DNA of 64,000 nt. It comes from Palaemon carinicauda (Eukaryota > Arthropoda > Malacostraca > Decapoda > Palaemonidae). The translations under genes and the position numbers were made by a program. The stretch is taken from positions 88,203,430 through 88,267,429 of the forward strand of contig NC_090728.1 in NCBI RefSeq assembly GCF_036898095.1, written 5' to 3'. Below the pieces are notes generated by a model. It was not told the origin of the DNA. It made no database searches and saw only the letters and a program-made list of their open reading frames with translations. Positions 20,703-31,239 of this stretch are shown here, piece after piece; positions within the stretch are counted from its first letter, which is position 1; each line of letters starts with the position of its first letter.

Positions 20703-23558
20703 TTAGGGGAATGTAGTGGTTGAGCCCTCACCCACTACTGCACTCGCTGCTACGAATGGTCCCAGGGTGTAGCAGTTCTCGTAAAGAGACTGGACATCTT
20801 TAAGGTAAAATGATGCGAACACTGACTTGCTTCTCCAATAGGTTGCATCCATTACACTCTGCAGAGATCTGTTTTGTTTGAAGGCTACTGAAGTTGCGAC
20901 AGCTCTAACTTCATGTGTCCTTACCTTCAGCAAAGCATGGTCCTCCTCATTCAGATGGGAATGAGCTTCTCGAATCAAAAGTCTGATATAATAAGAAACT
21001 GCATTCTTCGACATAGGTAAAGAAGGTTTCTTAATAGCGCACCATAAAGCTTCTGACTGACCTCGTAATGGTTTAGTACGTCTCAAATAGTACTTAAGAG
21101 CTCTTACAGGGCATAGTACTCTTTCTTGTTCATTTCCAACCAAATTAAAAAGGCTTGGAATATCGAACGATTTGGGCCAAGGACGAGAAGGAAGTTCGTT
21201 TTTGGCTAAAAAACCAAGCTGTAAGGAACATGTAGCCGTTTCAGATGTAAATCCAATGTTCCTGCTGAAGGCGTGTATCTCACCGACTCTTTTAGCTGTT
21301 GCTAAGCAGACGAGGAAAAGGGTCTTCAAAGTGAGATCTTTAAAAGAGGCTGATTGAAGTGGTTCGAACCTTTCTGACATAAGGAATCTTAGTACCACGT
21401 CTAAGTTCCAACCTGGTGTGGCCAACCGACGCTCCTTCGAGGTCTCAAAAGACTTAAGGAGGTCCTGTAGATCTTTGTTGTTGGAAAGATCTAAGCCTCT
21501 GTGACGGAAGACTGCTGCCAACATGCTTCTGTAACCCTTGATCGTGGGAGCTGAAAGAGATCTTTCCTTCCTTAGGTATAAAAGGAAGTCAGCTATCTGA
21601 GTTACAGAGGTACTGGTTGAGGATACTGATACCGACTTGCACCAGCTTCGGAAGACTTCCCACTTCGACTGGTAGACTTTAAGAGTGGATGTCCTCCTTG
21701 CTCTAGCAATCGCTCTGGCTGCCTCCTTCGAAAAGCCTCTAGCTCTCGAGAGTCTTTCGATAGTCTGAAGGCAGTCAGACGAAGAGCGTGGAGGCTTGGG
21801 TGTACCTTCTTTACATGCGGCTGACGCAGAAGGTCCACTCTTAGAGGAAGTGTTCTGGGAACGTCTACTAGCCATTGCAGTACCTCGGTGAACCATTCTC
21901 TCGCGGGCCAGAGGGGAGCAACCAACGTCAACCTTGTCCCTTCGTGAGAGGCGAACTTCTGCAGTACTCTGTTGACAATCTTGAACGGGGGGAATGCATA
22001 AAGGTCTAGATGGGACCAATCCAGAAGAAAGGCATCTATGTGAACTGCTGCTGGGTCCGGAATCGGTGAGCAATAAATTGGGAGCCTCTTGGTCATCGAG
22101 GTTGCAAACAGATCTATGGTAGGCTGACCCCACAAGGCCCATAGTCTCTTGCATACATTCTTGTGAAGGGTCCACTCTGTTGGGATGATTTGACCCTTCC
22201 GGCTGAGGCGGTCTGCCATGACATTCATGTTGCCTTGAATGAACCTCGTTACTAGCGATATGTTTCGATCTCTTGACCAGGTGAGGAGGTCCCTTGCGAT
22301 CTCGTACAACGTCATCGAATGAGTCCCTCCTTGCTTGGAGATGTACGCCAAGGCTGTGGTGTTGTCGGAGTTCACCTCCACCACCTTGCCTAGAAGGAGG
22401 GACTTGAAGCTTCTCAAGGCCAGATGAACTGCCAGTAGCTCCTTGCAGTTGATGTGCAACGTTCTTTGATCCGCATTCCACGTGCCCGAGCATTCCCGAC
22501 CGTCCAATGTCGCACCCCAGCCCGTGTCCGATGCGTCCGAGAAGAGAATGTGGTTGGGGGTCTGAACAGCCAGTGGCAGACCCTCCCTGAGGAGAATGTT
22601 GTCCTTCCACCAAGTCAGTGAAGACTTCATCTTCTCGGAAATAGGAATCGAGACCGCTTCTAGCGTCTTGTCCTTTCTCCAGTGAACAGCTAGGTGAAAT
22701 TGAAGGGGTCGGAGGTGGAGTCTCCCTAACGCGATGAACTGGTCCAATGATGAAAGCGTCCCTATCAGACTCATCCACTGTCTGACTGAACATCGGTCCT
22801 TCTTCAGCATGTTCTGGATGCATTCTTGGGCTTGACTGATTCTGGGGGCCGACGGAAAAGCCCGAAAAGCTTGACTCTGAATCTCCATTCCTAGGTACAC
22901 TATAGTTTGGGATGGGACGAGTTGGGACTTTTCCATATTGACCAGGAGACACAATTCCTTGGTCAGATCCAGAGTCCACTTTAGATTCTCCAGACAGCGA
23001 CGACTTGACGAAGCTCTTAGAAGCCAGTCGTCCAAATAGAGGGAGGCTCTGATGTCTGCTAAATGCAGAAATTTGGCAATATTCCTCATCAGTTTCGTAA
23101 AAACAAGAGGTGCCGTGCTTAGGCCAAAGCACAGGGCTTGAAACTGGTATACAACCTTCCCGAAAACGAACCTTAGAAAAGGTTGGGAATCTGGGTGGAT
23201 GGGGACGTGAAAATAAGCGTCCTTTAGGTCTAACGAGACCATCCAGTCTTCCATCCTGACCGATGCTAGAACCGACTTTGTCGTCTCCATGGTGAACGTC
23301 TGCTTTGTGACAAAGACATTCAGAGCACTGACGTCTAGCACCGGCCTCCACCCTCCTGTCTTCTTCGCCACTAAGAAGAGACGGTTGTAGAAGCCCGGGG
23401 ATTGATGGTCCCGGACTTTGACTACCGCTCCCTTTTGTAGTAAGAGAGACACCTCTTGCTGCAAAGCTAGTCTCTTGTCCTCCTCTCTGTACCTGGGAGA
23501 GAGGTCGATGGGAGTTGTTGCTAGAGGGGGCTTGCGCAAGAATGGAATCTTGTACCAC
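20703..23558 (-). CDS. DIRS-3 tyrosine recombinase ORF (951 codons as delimited)
   Basis: The enzyme inserts circular DIRS DNA into the genome by site-specific recombination. The recombinase proper is the last 370 residues or so (from near 21800): a core-binding domain (ERLSRARGFSKEAARAIA, STLKVYQSKW, TIKGYRSMLAAVFRH), then the catalytic domain. Key residues are Arg about 757 (ATAKRVGE), His882-x-x-Arg885 (HEVR), a Trp in ATYWRSK and the nucleophile Tyr918 (ASFYLKD). The first 580 or so codons overlap the RT ORF and encode no domain. The frame is in register with Gag and is open right up to the Gag stop at 23661-23663. The nominal start here is GTG and not credible, so the true start is unknown. 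Confidence 0.9.
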   Translation of the reverse strand: MVQDSILAQAPSSNNSHRPLSQVQRGGQETSFAARGVSLTTKGSGSQSPGPSIPGLLQPSLLSGEEDRRVEAGARRQCSECLCHKADVHHGDDKVGSSIGQDGRLDGLVRPKGRLFSRPHPPRFPTFSKVRFREGCIPVSSPVLWPKHGTSCFYETDEEYCQISAFSRHQSLPLFGRLASKSFVKSSLSGESKVDSGSDQGIVSPGQYGKVPTRPIPNYSVPRNGDSESSFSGFSVGPQNQSSPRMHPEHAEEGPMFSQTVDESDRDAFIIGPVHRVRETPPPTPSISPSCSLEKGQDARSGLDSYFREDEVFTDLVEGQHSPQGGSATGCSDPQPHSLLGRIGHGLGCDIGRSGMLGHVECGSKNVAHQLQGATGSSSGLEKLQVPPSRQGGGGELRQHHSLGVHLQARRDSFDDVVRDRKGPPHLVKRSKHIASNEVHSRQHECHGRPPQPEGSNHPNRVDPSQECMQETMGLVGSAYHRSVCNLDDQEAPNLLLTDSGPSSSSHRCLSSGLVPSRPLCIPPVQDCQQSTAEVRLSRRDKVDVGCSPLARERMVHRGTAMASRRSQNTSSKSGPSASAACKEGTPKPPRSSSDCLQTIERLSRARGFSKEAARAIARARRTSTLKVYQSKWEVFRSWCKSVSVSSTSTSVTQIADFLLYLRKERSLSAPTIKGYRSMLAAVFRHRGLDLSNNKDLQDLLKSFETSKERRLATPGWNLDVVLRFLMSERFEPLQSASFKDLTLKTLFLVCLATAKRVGEIHAFSRNIGFTSETATCSLQLGFLAKNELPSRPWPKSFDIPSLFNLVGNEQERVLCPVRALKYYLRRTKPLRGQSEALWCAIKKPSLPMSKNAVSYYIRLLIREAHSHLNEEDHALLKVRTHEVRAVATSVAFKQNRSLQSVMDATYWRSKSVFASFYLKDVQSLYENCYTLGPFVAASAVVGEGSTTTFP

Positions 23559-23851
23559 TCTCTGAGTAACTTCACAGACTGTGCGTCTGCGCCCCTGTTC
23601 TCCCAGGCCTGCCAGTAGTTCTTGAGCCTGGCTCCCACTGCTGTCTGAAGAAGGTGGCAGTCAGACTCTGCCTCTAGAGGACTTGGAACCCTTCTTCTTG
23701 CTCCCACGTTGACCTTCGGCACGAGCACCTCCTCTGCTGGAGGCTCTGCCACGAAAGGGCGGAATGAACCTTGACGCTGGAGTGTCCATCCTGGGTTTAG
23801 GCACGGAGGGCAAAGGGGTGGCTTTGCGTGCGGATGACGCAACCAGGTCAT
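21602..23851 (-). CDS. DIRS-3 RT / RNase H / DAM-like methyltransferase ORF (749 aa)
   Basis: This ORF begins at ATG 23851 and overlaps the Gag end by about 190 nt in another frame. The RT spans about residues 130-340 with motif A SLDLKDAYFH (206-215) and YLDD (272-275). RNase H carries Asp at FSDASDTGWGA (439), Glu471 in CKELLAVHLAL, Asp496 in NSDNTT and Asp547 in VMADRLSR. The C-terminal MT-like domain of DIRS elements has TIDLFATS (578-585), LYAFPPF (617-623) and VAPLWPAREWF (644-654). It copies element RNA into DNA. All catalytic motifs are intact. Confidence 0.95.
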   Translation of the reverse strand: MTWLRHPHAKPPLCPPCLNPGWTLQRQGSFRPFVAEPPAEEVLVPKVNVGARRRVPSPLEAESDCHLLQTAVGARLKNYWQAWENRGADAQSVKLLREWYKIPFLRKPPLATTPIDLSPRYREEDKRLALQQEVSLLLQKGAVVKVRDHQSPGFYNRLFLVAKKTGGWRPVLDVSALNVFVTKQTFTMETTKSVLASVRMEDWMVSLDLKDAYFHVPIHPDSQPFLRFVFGKVVYQFQALCFGLSTAPLVFTKLMRNIAKFLHLADIRASLYLDDWLLRASSSRRCLENLKWTLDLTKELCLLVNMEKSQLVPSQTIVYLGMEIQSQAFRAFPSAPRISQAQECIQNMLKKDRCSVRQWMSLIGTLSSLDQFIALGRLHLRPLQFHLAVHWRKDKTLEAVSIPISEKMKSSLTWWKDNILLREGLPLAVQTPNHILFSDASDTGWGATLDGRECSGTWNADQRTLHINCKELLAVHLALRSFKSLLLGKVVEVNSDNTTALAYISKQGGTHSMTLYEIARDLLTWSRDRNISLVTRFIQGNMNVMADRLSRKGQIIPTEWTLHKNVCKRLWALWGQPTIDLFATSMTKRLPIYCSPIPDPAAVHIDAFLLDWSHLDLYAFPPFKIVNRVLQKFASHEGTRLTLVAPLWPAREWFTEVLQWLVDVPRTLPLRVDLLRQPHVKKVHPSLHALRLTAFRLSKDSRELEAFRRRQPERLLEQGGHPLLKSTSRSGKSSEAGASRYQYPQPVPL

Positions 23852-26079
23852 GAGTGTCTTTCTGGATCAAGGAGGCGGCAATCTCCTTGATCAACTCCTC
23901 AGGGAAGAGGCACTTCGAGAGAGGAGCAAACATAAGTTCCGATTTTTGACATGGGGTGACTCCAGCTGACAAGAAGGAGCAAAGGTGATCCCGCTTCTTG
24001 AGGACCCCGGACACGAAAGAAGCCGCAAGCTCACTAGAACCATCCCGTATGGCTTTGTCCATGCAGGACATAATGAGCATGGAAGTTTCCTTGTCAGAAG
24101 GGGAGGTCTTCCTGCTCAACGCTCCCAAACACCAGTCCAAGAAGTTAAAGACTTCGAATGCTCGAAATACTCTTTTCATTAGATGGTCCATATCCGAAGG
24201 AGTCCAACAAATCTTGGAGCGTCTCATGGCCAGCCTGCGGGGAGAGTCTACCAGACTTGAGAAGTCGCCCTTGGCAGAGGCAAGAACTCCCAAGCCGAGA
24301 ACTTCTCCCGTGGCATACCAGACGCTAGATCTGGAAGCAAGCTTGGCCGGGGGAAACATGAAGGCTGTCTTTCCAAGCTGCTTTTTGGACTGCAACCAAT
24401 CTCCCAGTACTCTTAAAGCTCTCTTGGACGAGCGAGCGAGTACGAGCTTCGTAAAGGCAGGTGCGGATGACTGCATGCCTAAAGCGAACTCAGAGGGAGG
24501 CGAGCGTGGTGCTGCAGACACAAACTGATCAGGATATAAATCCTTGAACAGCGCAAGCACTTTCCTAAAGTCTAAGGAGGGAGGCGTGGTCTTGGGTTCG
24601 TCGATGTCCGTGTGTTGGTCGTCAAGATGTGCAGCTTCGTCATCATCAGAGAGTCCATCGTCTGAATTTTGAGGAGGAAGCGGCAAAGGAGTAGGTAAAA
24701 GCTGGTCGGCTGAGTCCGGCAGCACGGGTGCATGCGTGGCTGCACTGGACCCAACATCATGGAAACGTTGGTCAGTCTGTGAACTGGCAACAACCATAGC
24801 TGTATGGGGACGCAAGGCGTCTACTCCTGACTGCGGTCGAGTAGCGGAAACCACAGTGGGTTGCGGAGGTTGACGCACAGCGTCAAAACACGGCAACTTA
24901 ACTCCACCCTCCTGTTGTTGTGGTAACACGCGAACGTCAACGGAGGGTTCCGTGCGTCGGTGAACGTCAACATGCGTCTGGCAGGGTCGACTGCGCATGG
25001 GTGGAGGAACTCTCACAGCTGGAGTGTGGGAGCAGGCAGCCTCAGCGTCTACTGGGCGCACAACCGTGGTTGGTTGTAGGCTAACGGGTGCAGCGTCAAC
25101 CTTCTCCGCATGATACTCCTGCATGAAAGAAGCTAACTGAGTCTGCATAGACTGTAGCAAAGACCACTTAGGGTCTACAGTAGCAGGTGCGGCAACAGAC
25201 GGTGTTACTGCCTGTTGCGGTACCACTTTGCCTCTCTTAGGAGGTGTGCAGTCGTCGGAAGACTGCAGCGAGTCCGAACTGACCCAGTGGCTACACCTGG
25301 GCCGTTGGACTTGCGCGGAAGGGACCTTGCGTTTAAGAGGCCGTGAGACCTTGGTCCATCGTTTCTGGCGTGAAACCTCTTCCGCAGACGAGGAATGAAC
25401 GGGCTCACTCGTCTTCTTGTGGGTGGGGCGATCTAGGAAAGATACGTCCGAAACCACGGAGGGAACGTCTGTCCGCTGATTAAAGCCTGTCGAACCCTTT
25501 GGTCGTACGACATTGCTTCTCCCCTGGGCTTGGGAGCTTGCAAGAGGTCCCGGACTGGGAGGACGACAGGCACGAACAGACGCACCCTCATGCGTAACAC
25601 TAACACTTTTCACTGCACCAACACTCACTTCACTTCCCACTGCACTTTTACCCTTCAACTCCCTGACGTCAGCCATGAGTTGGTTGCGGTCACTTGCCAA
25701 TGACTCGACTCTCTCACCCAGAGCCTGGATGGCACGCATCATATCTGCCATCGAAGGTTGATGAGTGCTAGAAGGGGGGTCGGGAGCAACCACTACAGGG
25801 GAAGGAATAGGTTGTGGGGCATGGGGAGAGGAAAAATCAACTGAGCGAGACGAACTCCTCCTGACTATCTCTCTCTAGCCTACGTGAATATTTCAGGAAT
25901 TCTTGAAAATCGAATTCCGAAAGCCCAACGCATTCCTCACATCGATCTTCCAATTGACAGGTTTTACCCCGACAATTGGAACAAATGGTGTGCGGATCGA
26001 TAGAGGCCTTCGGAAGACGCCTTGAACAGTCCCTAGCACTACACTTCCTGTATTTGGGGACTTGAGAAGGGTCAGACAT
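23661..26079 (-). pseudogene. DIRS-3 Gag, one frameshift
   Basis: Gag starts at ATG 26079 (MSDPSQVPKYRKC). The first 80 codons carry CSARDC and CSNCRGKTC-x5-CEEC, then LSEFDF and RRLERD. Comparison with DIRS-5 shows a 2-nt loss near 25866 that shifts the frame. The remaining 710 codons (from 25793) are open and include a Ser/Pro/Gln-rich middle and a conserved C-terminal block (SVWYATGEVLGLGV, GDFSSLVDSPRR, FNFLDWCLGALS, CMDKAIRDG). The tail is basic and Gly/Arg-rich (RGRASSRGGAR). It ends at TGA 23661-23663. Structural protein of the element particle, by analogy. Confidence 0.88.
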
Positions 26080-26289
26080 CTTGAATTAGTCAAAGGGGGG
26101 ATTCAAAATCTATCCAAGTCGTCAATAAATAATCCAAAATTCAATAAAAGAATGCAAGGAAGTATTGAAGATAACCTCTGCACAGCGAAAGCTAATAACC
26201 AGAAATGAATACTTCACCAAATAACGTGAAAATCAATCCAGAAAGCAACAGCGTATTTAGTAGGTCTTGCCAGTGGCACGACAGAGAGA

Positions 26290-26460
26290 AAATTGGTTCT
26301 GTGTTGACATGGAGTACTTGAGTACCTGCTCGACAGATGGCGCTGTTGATGTACACCCCCACCTGTATAGCGATCGCTGGCGTATTTTGTCCTTAGGTTT
26401 TTCTGTCGGGCAGCAGAGCTGACAGCTATATGATCACCGGCTAAGTTTAATATTGAAAAA
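26290..26460. repeat. DIRS-3 5' inverted terminal repeat
   Basis: Inverted match to 19968-20168, ending GCTAAGTTTAATATTGAAAA near 26460. The coding strand here starts with a pyrimidine-rich tract and TTAG, acceptor-like. Confidence 0.9.
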
Positions 26461-29400
26461 TTCAGTTTATATATAATCATCTCCCAACACACCCACAAAC
26501 AATAGCTATTGATATTCTATAATTACTATATTTTTTTTTTTTTTTTTATATTACACCACCCACTTTCATTACTAGAGATAATCCTAGTACTGTGCTGAAG
26601 ACATGCCGAAGGTGTGCTTGCACTTGTCCTAATTCTCTGTCCCAGATGAACCTGGAATAACTAGGAGAGCACAATAAGAGCTTAAGCTCATATGTCGACC
26701 GGCTGAGGCTGGTTGCATTATCACACAGGAAAGCACCAGTATTTGACTGCTCTGAGATGGCACCCCTTCAACTAAGTCCCCAACTTATAAAATGAGAGTG
26801 CTAATGGATGTGCTCTTCTAGCTCTAGCAAGTAAGTGAGCGATCTATCATGAGTGGGCTAGATGTGTGGACGATTGCAAGTGGGCAAGATGTGTGGACAG
26901 TCGTGAGTTGGCGAGATGTGTGAATGATTGAGTGGGCGAAATGTGTGGACAGTAGCTAGTGGGCGAGATGTGTGAATGATTGAGTGGGCGAAATGTGTGG
27001 ACAGTAGTTAGTGGGCAAGATGTGTGAATGATCGTGAGTGAGCGAAATGTGTGGACAGTGGCTAGTGGGCGAGATGTGTGATCAATCGTGAGTGGGCGAG
27101 ATGTGTGAACGATCGTGAGAGGGCGAGATGTGTGAACGATCGCGAATTGAGCAGATAAGGTTGTTGCTTGTAATTGCTCTAATGGGAATGCTAACTTGTA
27201 AGATGGAGCTACCGTAAGAGCATGTGATCACTAACCAATCTGCAATATTGAGCTCTTGTTCCAACATGTGATCGCGAACAGATGAGGAGAAAGTCAAGTA
27301 GGATAATATCTCGCTGTCTCTTTCTTCGTCCTTAGAAAAGGACTGGGCACGGAGAAGTGGTAGGAGTGACACAATACTCTTATCGATTGGTCTTCCAGGG
27401 CTAATTGTCCAGTGGGAGGGAAAGGAAGGGCAGTGACTGCTCTCTTTTGACCAGCAGTGTGTATAGTCAGCCTACTGACTACGTGCCTGAGGATGGGGAA
27501 AGTACATGAATGAAGTCAGGTGAACAGGATTTTTTGGTCACCTTTGGAGGGCAATTTCGATCCTATGGCGATCTCTCATTTTCCACTTATCATTCATCTC
27601 TGTCCCAGGAAGGTGTGGTGTAATATCACGAAGCCTTTGAGGTAGATTTATAGACCTACCTGGTGTTGCAGCGGGTCCAATTACATCCCATTTGTATGGG
27701 AATACGGAGGAGCCACTAGGGATGACAAACTTGGTTGAGGATGTTGAGTAACAGTTGAAGCCGTGACTACCCAGCTTTTGTCATCAAAAGAGCATATTTT
27801 GTAACTTCTTTAAGCTCTTTAATGATGAAGCTTTTACTCCAGCCAAATGAGGACAGTAACTCCTTTGCCAACTTTTTGTTAACCTTTGACAAAAGGTGTT
27901 CCATTCCTTGAATCTCTTGTGGAACTTTTAAGGTATGAATAGACGCTCATACAGCAGTTTTTCTGTTTCAAAAGCGGCGACTAAAGACTTCATGCTGTAG
28001 AGTTTCATTCCAATGTGCTTCTTCATCAGTTCTACTATGTGAATCTGGACTCCCTGTAAGCTCGAGAATCCCTTCTAGTCTGCGAGAAGATCTATTCTTC
28101 AATCATGACTGAGGATCCTACTTTCAGGCTTGAGCCCTACAAGAAAAGGAGGAAGGGGTTGGCTGAAAAATTCCAATCCTCCAAGGTGTCAGGGAACTCA
28201 GGGTCTGATAGGAGACTGAAGACTTTCCTTACTAGGAACTCATGACTGAGATTGACCCAAATTTGATAAGGGATAAAGAGCAGTATCACAACAGGCTCAG
28301 GAGAGGAGGGTTTGTCTATTGGAGATTGGCGAGTTAATCCACACATGCTCTCAGGATAGCCAACTCGTTCAGGAGATAATATGTACGGTAGCCTACCTTT
28401 TGCAACCCTTAACAGACAGAGCGCATGCCACTGAGGCGTGTGAGGGGTAGTACGTGCTACCACAACAGGCTAAGGAGAGAATGGATTGTCTAGTGGAGAC
28501 AGGCAAGTCAAACCACGCGTGCACTCTGCACAGTTAATGCATTCAAGTGCCTGCACATGGCCATGCCTGTACGTGTTGAGAGAAGCGTTGCTTGCTAACC
28601 CAGTAATCTTTGTGAGAAGCACACTTCTCAATTATTAAACTGACTACAATAGCAAGGCACATCTAGATAGAGTGTGCAAAATTTGAGGAATGCATGTGGT
28701 AACTCACCAGTCCCAACCTCTCACGGCTTGAGCATTCACCAGTGAGGTGCGGGGGGCTGCCAAGCGCAGTATGTTCAGGAGAGGTGGGAACCGGTCCATC
28801 CCCACACACAGATGTGCGAGTACCATCACTGAGATCCATCTCAATTACAAGGAACACACACAGAAGACATGCTAACACTAGGGATTGTCATTTGAGACAC
28901 TTTTCTCTATCACAGAATTCCGGGAAAAGGTCAAGTGTTTTAACACGATCCCGGGAAAATCCTGGAAAATCCCTGGATTTTATGAAAAAAATTATTTTTG
29001 TATTTAAGGAATTAAATATAGCAAAACTCATAACACTTGATTATTTGATTATTTTTAAAGCATTGGTAAAGACATATCCGCAATATATAATGCAAAATAG
29101 AAGCGTTCAATTAAATTAACAAGCAGAAAATTAAGACTGATTAAACATTTTTATAGCTATTGCTTTTCAAAATAACATAAAAGTGGCATATCTTTTTACA
29201 AATTGTATAAAAATATCTTGTATGATCAAATACTTTTGTAATTCAGTAGAAACCTGGTGCAAGAAAAATTATCAATGTTCATTACAATTAAGCAAGTTCT
29301 TCAATAAAAAAGACTGCAATCACTATAAGATCATGTGCTTTTGTAATGTAAACCTGGTGAGAGAAAAAATGAGTAATGTCATCTCAAATGATAAAGATCT

Positions 29401-30132
29401 TAAATCAAAATGACTGTTTGTCTTTAAATAACTCCGAAAAGCGCAATCTTACATGAAACTGCCTCTGTGGCAGTTATATGAAAGAAAAAAAAACTATACA
29501 CTGTATTCATATATTGCACTTTTGATAAAATATCAAAAGAAGGAAAATAATAAATTTGGCTTCCAGTTGTTATTTCAAAGTGCAAACTATTTTGAGTTGG
29601 AATAAGAACGAAAAAAAAAAAAAATTAACACCTTTATTAATTAGATGAGTTCTAAGTCTTGTGAAAAACAGTCCTACAAGTGAAAAAAAAAAAAAAACTT
29701 CAACAGATGTGGGTGGTATAGATTTTGCAGTTGTTCTCTTTGTTATGTTTGCTGTTTTCTCCACTTGTTTCAAAAATTTCAAGCTCTTCAGTAATGCTCC
29801 TGCTAATCCCCTGACTTGCTTGGCCTGTTTTAGGAATATACTCTTGCTCCCTCTACTTTCTCGAAAGGCTTTAAACTGGGTCGAATGACTGAGACACTCC
29901 TTCTTTGGATTTGGATAAAACAAACATTTCATCATAAAGGCAAATAAGAAGTCTTTTTGCTATAGACTAAAGAACACTTTCTGCTGGCAATGCTTCTAAA
30001 TCATTTAGAATAATGTTAGGCAATAGGTACACTGTCACAGGAAGACATAATACTTTTAAAGATGCCTTAAAAAAAAAAATATCTATTCCCAAAGTGTGAG
30101 CAGCGAGGCAAGACAAGATTAGACTACGGCTC
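26461..30132. other. Unassigned repeat-derived intron DNA
   Basis: No coding region is supported. There is a T20-like tract (26530-26549) and a tandem array (26850-27150). An AT-rich stretch (28960-29600) holds short open frames without recognisable similarity. Minus-strand frames at 29570-30188 look weakly protein-like but match nothing I know. GTGTG/GCGAG composition at 26800-28900 resembles DIRS leaders. The stretch may be the body of the DIRS copy whose 5' end lies at 44159-44947, split by the Gypsy element. Confidence 0.4.
26850..27150. repeat. Tandem array, about 26-bp monomer in 52-bp dimers
   Basis: Repeats alternate between GTGGGCGAAATGTGTGGACA and GTGGGCGAGATGTGTGAATG forms with short AGTAGCTA or ATTGA linkers. 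It resembles in style the arrays in other DIRS leaders in the window. Confidence 0.85.
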
Positions 30133-31194
30133 TGTTTGGGCAAACCTGTCATCACTTCACTGTCGTCAGCATGTTGGAAGTAAACCAAGCCTCACCTAGG
30201 GCGTCTGCCGTGATAAGGGAACTGTCCTGTTTTGACCAAGATGTCATAGTCTTAATTAGTGGAGTCAGCATATTTTGAGAAACCGAGCCCGAGGCAAATC
30301 CTTGTTTAAGATATATGTCATCATGGAAGGACACGTGCTGCCCTTTTTTTACGACTTAACATGTGGTCCAGATTGCATCAGAAATGTCCTCTAGAAGCTT
30401 CCATGGTGTGATCGAAGTGGGCGTTTTTGAGGAAGCAATATATATGCAGAATTGTTAAAAAGAACGCCTTCTATGGGAATGACCACTGCCCACTGTAATT
30501 AACTCCATGGGTATATAAACTTCAAGAAGAGATTGTCTAAGAGAGATAGGCCAGGACATAAAACAAAAGAGCAGATAAGATTTAAGTCCTAACGCGATAA
30601 GAAACAGAGAAGACCAGAAGTCTGATAGAGCCAGATTCTAACCTTCCCTTCAGACAACAAAAGCCTATCTCCAAAAAACCCTGTTATGGCCAAGAAGAAG
30701 AAACAAATTGAAGCAGCTAGCCCTCCCTGCTTGTGACGAGAAGTAGCCAACACTGCCTACAGCCTGCCTTAGTTCAACACTATCATCGAATTCTTGGAAG
30801 AAGACCTCTCATCCCACCCTTTTTGTGACGTCTTCAAATCCGGTCATCGTGCCAGTTTCATCTGAACTTCAGCTGCCCTTCTGCAACGTTCTTAAGCCTG
30901 ATGTCTCCGTACCAGTATTGTCTCAGTAGCTGCAAAAAACTATTCCTTAAGTATTTCTACCTAACTGACTGTTCCCCTTTTCTATTGGAGTTTGATTCAT
31001 TTGATTTATCAGTTAAAGTAACCAAAGAAGTAACATTAATTTTCTTTATGAGTTTGTGAATTAAAGTGTACTGAATTAAAGTGGTGTGTTTTTTCATGAG
31101 TTTATTTCTATATTCATTTCCATGTTTTAAGGGTTGTTATATAGATTTATTTTACTTATTAAAAGAACCTGTAACGATTTTAAGATCGGTAACA
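30133..31194 (+). repeat. Gypsy 5' LTR
   Basis: About 1.06 kb, similar along its length to 43026-44158 (from TTTGGGCAAACCTGTCATCA to GATTTTAAGATCGGTAACA). It carries a TATA-like GTATATAAAC at 30511-30520. Both copies have diverged by substitutions and indels. Just after it, GTTGGCGACCTTGCCAGGA (31195-31213) looks like the primer binding site; the tRNA was not assigned. Confidence 0.88.
30511..30520 (+). promoter_or_regulatory. TATA-like box of the Gypsy 5' LTR
   Basis: GTATATAAAC, conserved at the equivalent position in the 3' LTR (43421-43430, GTATATAAAT). Its position inside the LTR fits the promoter of the element RNA. Confidence 0.55.
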
Positions 31195-31239
31195 GTTGGC
31201 GACCTTGCCAGGATTTTCAACAACGTAACCAATTGAACC

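Larger units (their letters stand above)
19968..26460 (-). mobile_element. DIRS-3: largely intact DIRS-type retrotransposon, 6.5 kb
   Basis: The element has ITRs at 19968-20168 and 26290-26460 and an ICR at 20205-20300. Three overlapping minus-strand coding regions follow in the order Gag, RT/RNase H/MT and tyrosine recombinase. The RT and recombinase frames are completely open with all catalytic residues. Gag carries one 2-nt frameshift. It lies in the 26-kb cpb intron in the gene's orientation. No target-site duplication was seen, as expected for DIRS. Confidence 0.95.

Noticed and set aside
22000..23558. The upstream 580 codons of the recombinase frame as a separate protein domain
   Set aside because: It is the RT sequence read in another frame and shows no independent motif. 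Only its lack of stops is of interest.
19961..26465. CTGAA / TTCAG flanks of DIRS-3 as a target-site signature
   Set aside because: Five inverted bases can occur by chance, and DIRS-4 and DIRS-5 flanks do not show the same.
28137..29120. Short open frames in the unassigned stretch as host exons
   Set aside because: No recognisable similarity, no consistent splice sites and repeat-like surroundings.
29570..30188. Minus-strand frames with a protein-like look (LAAHTLGIDIFF, FLKQVEKTANITKR)
   Set aside because: They could be remains of a coding sequence, but I recognise no family and the frames are broken. Recorded only as part of the unassigned region.
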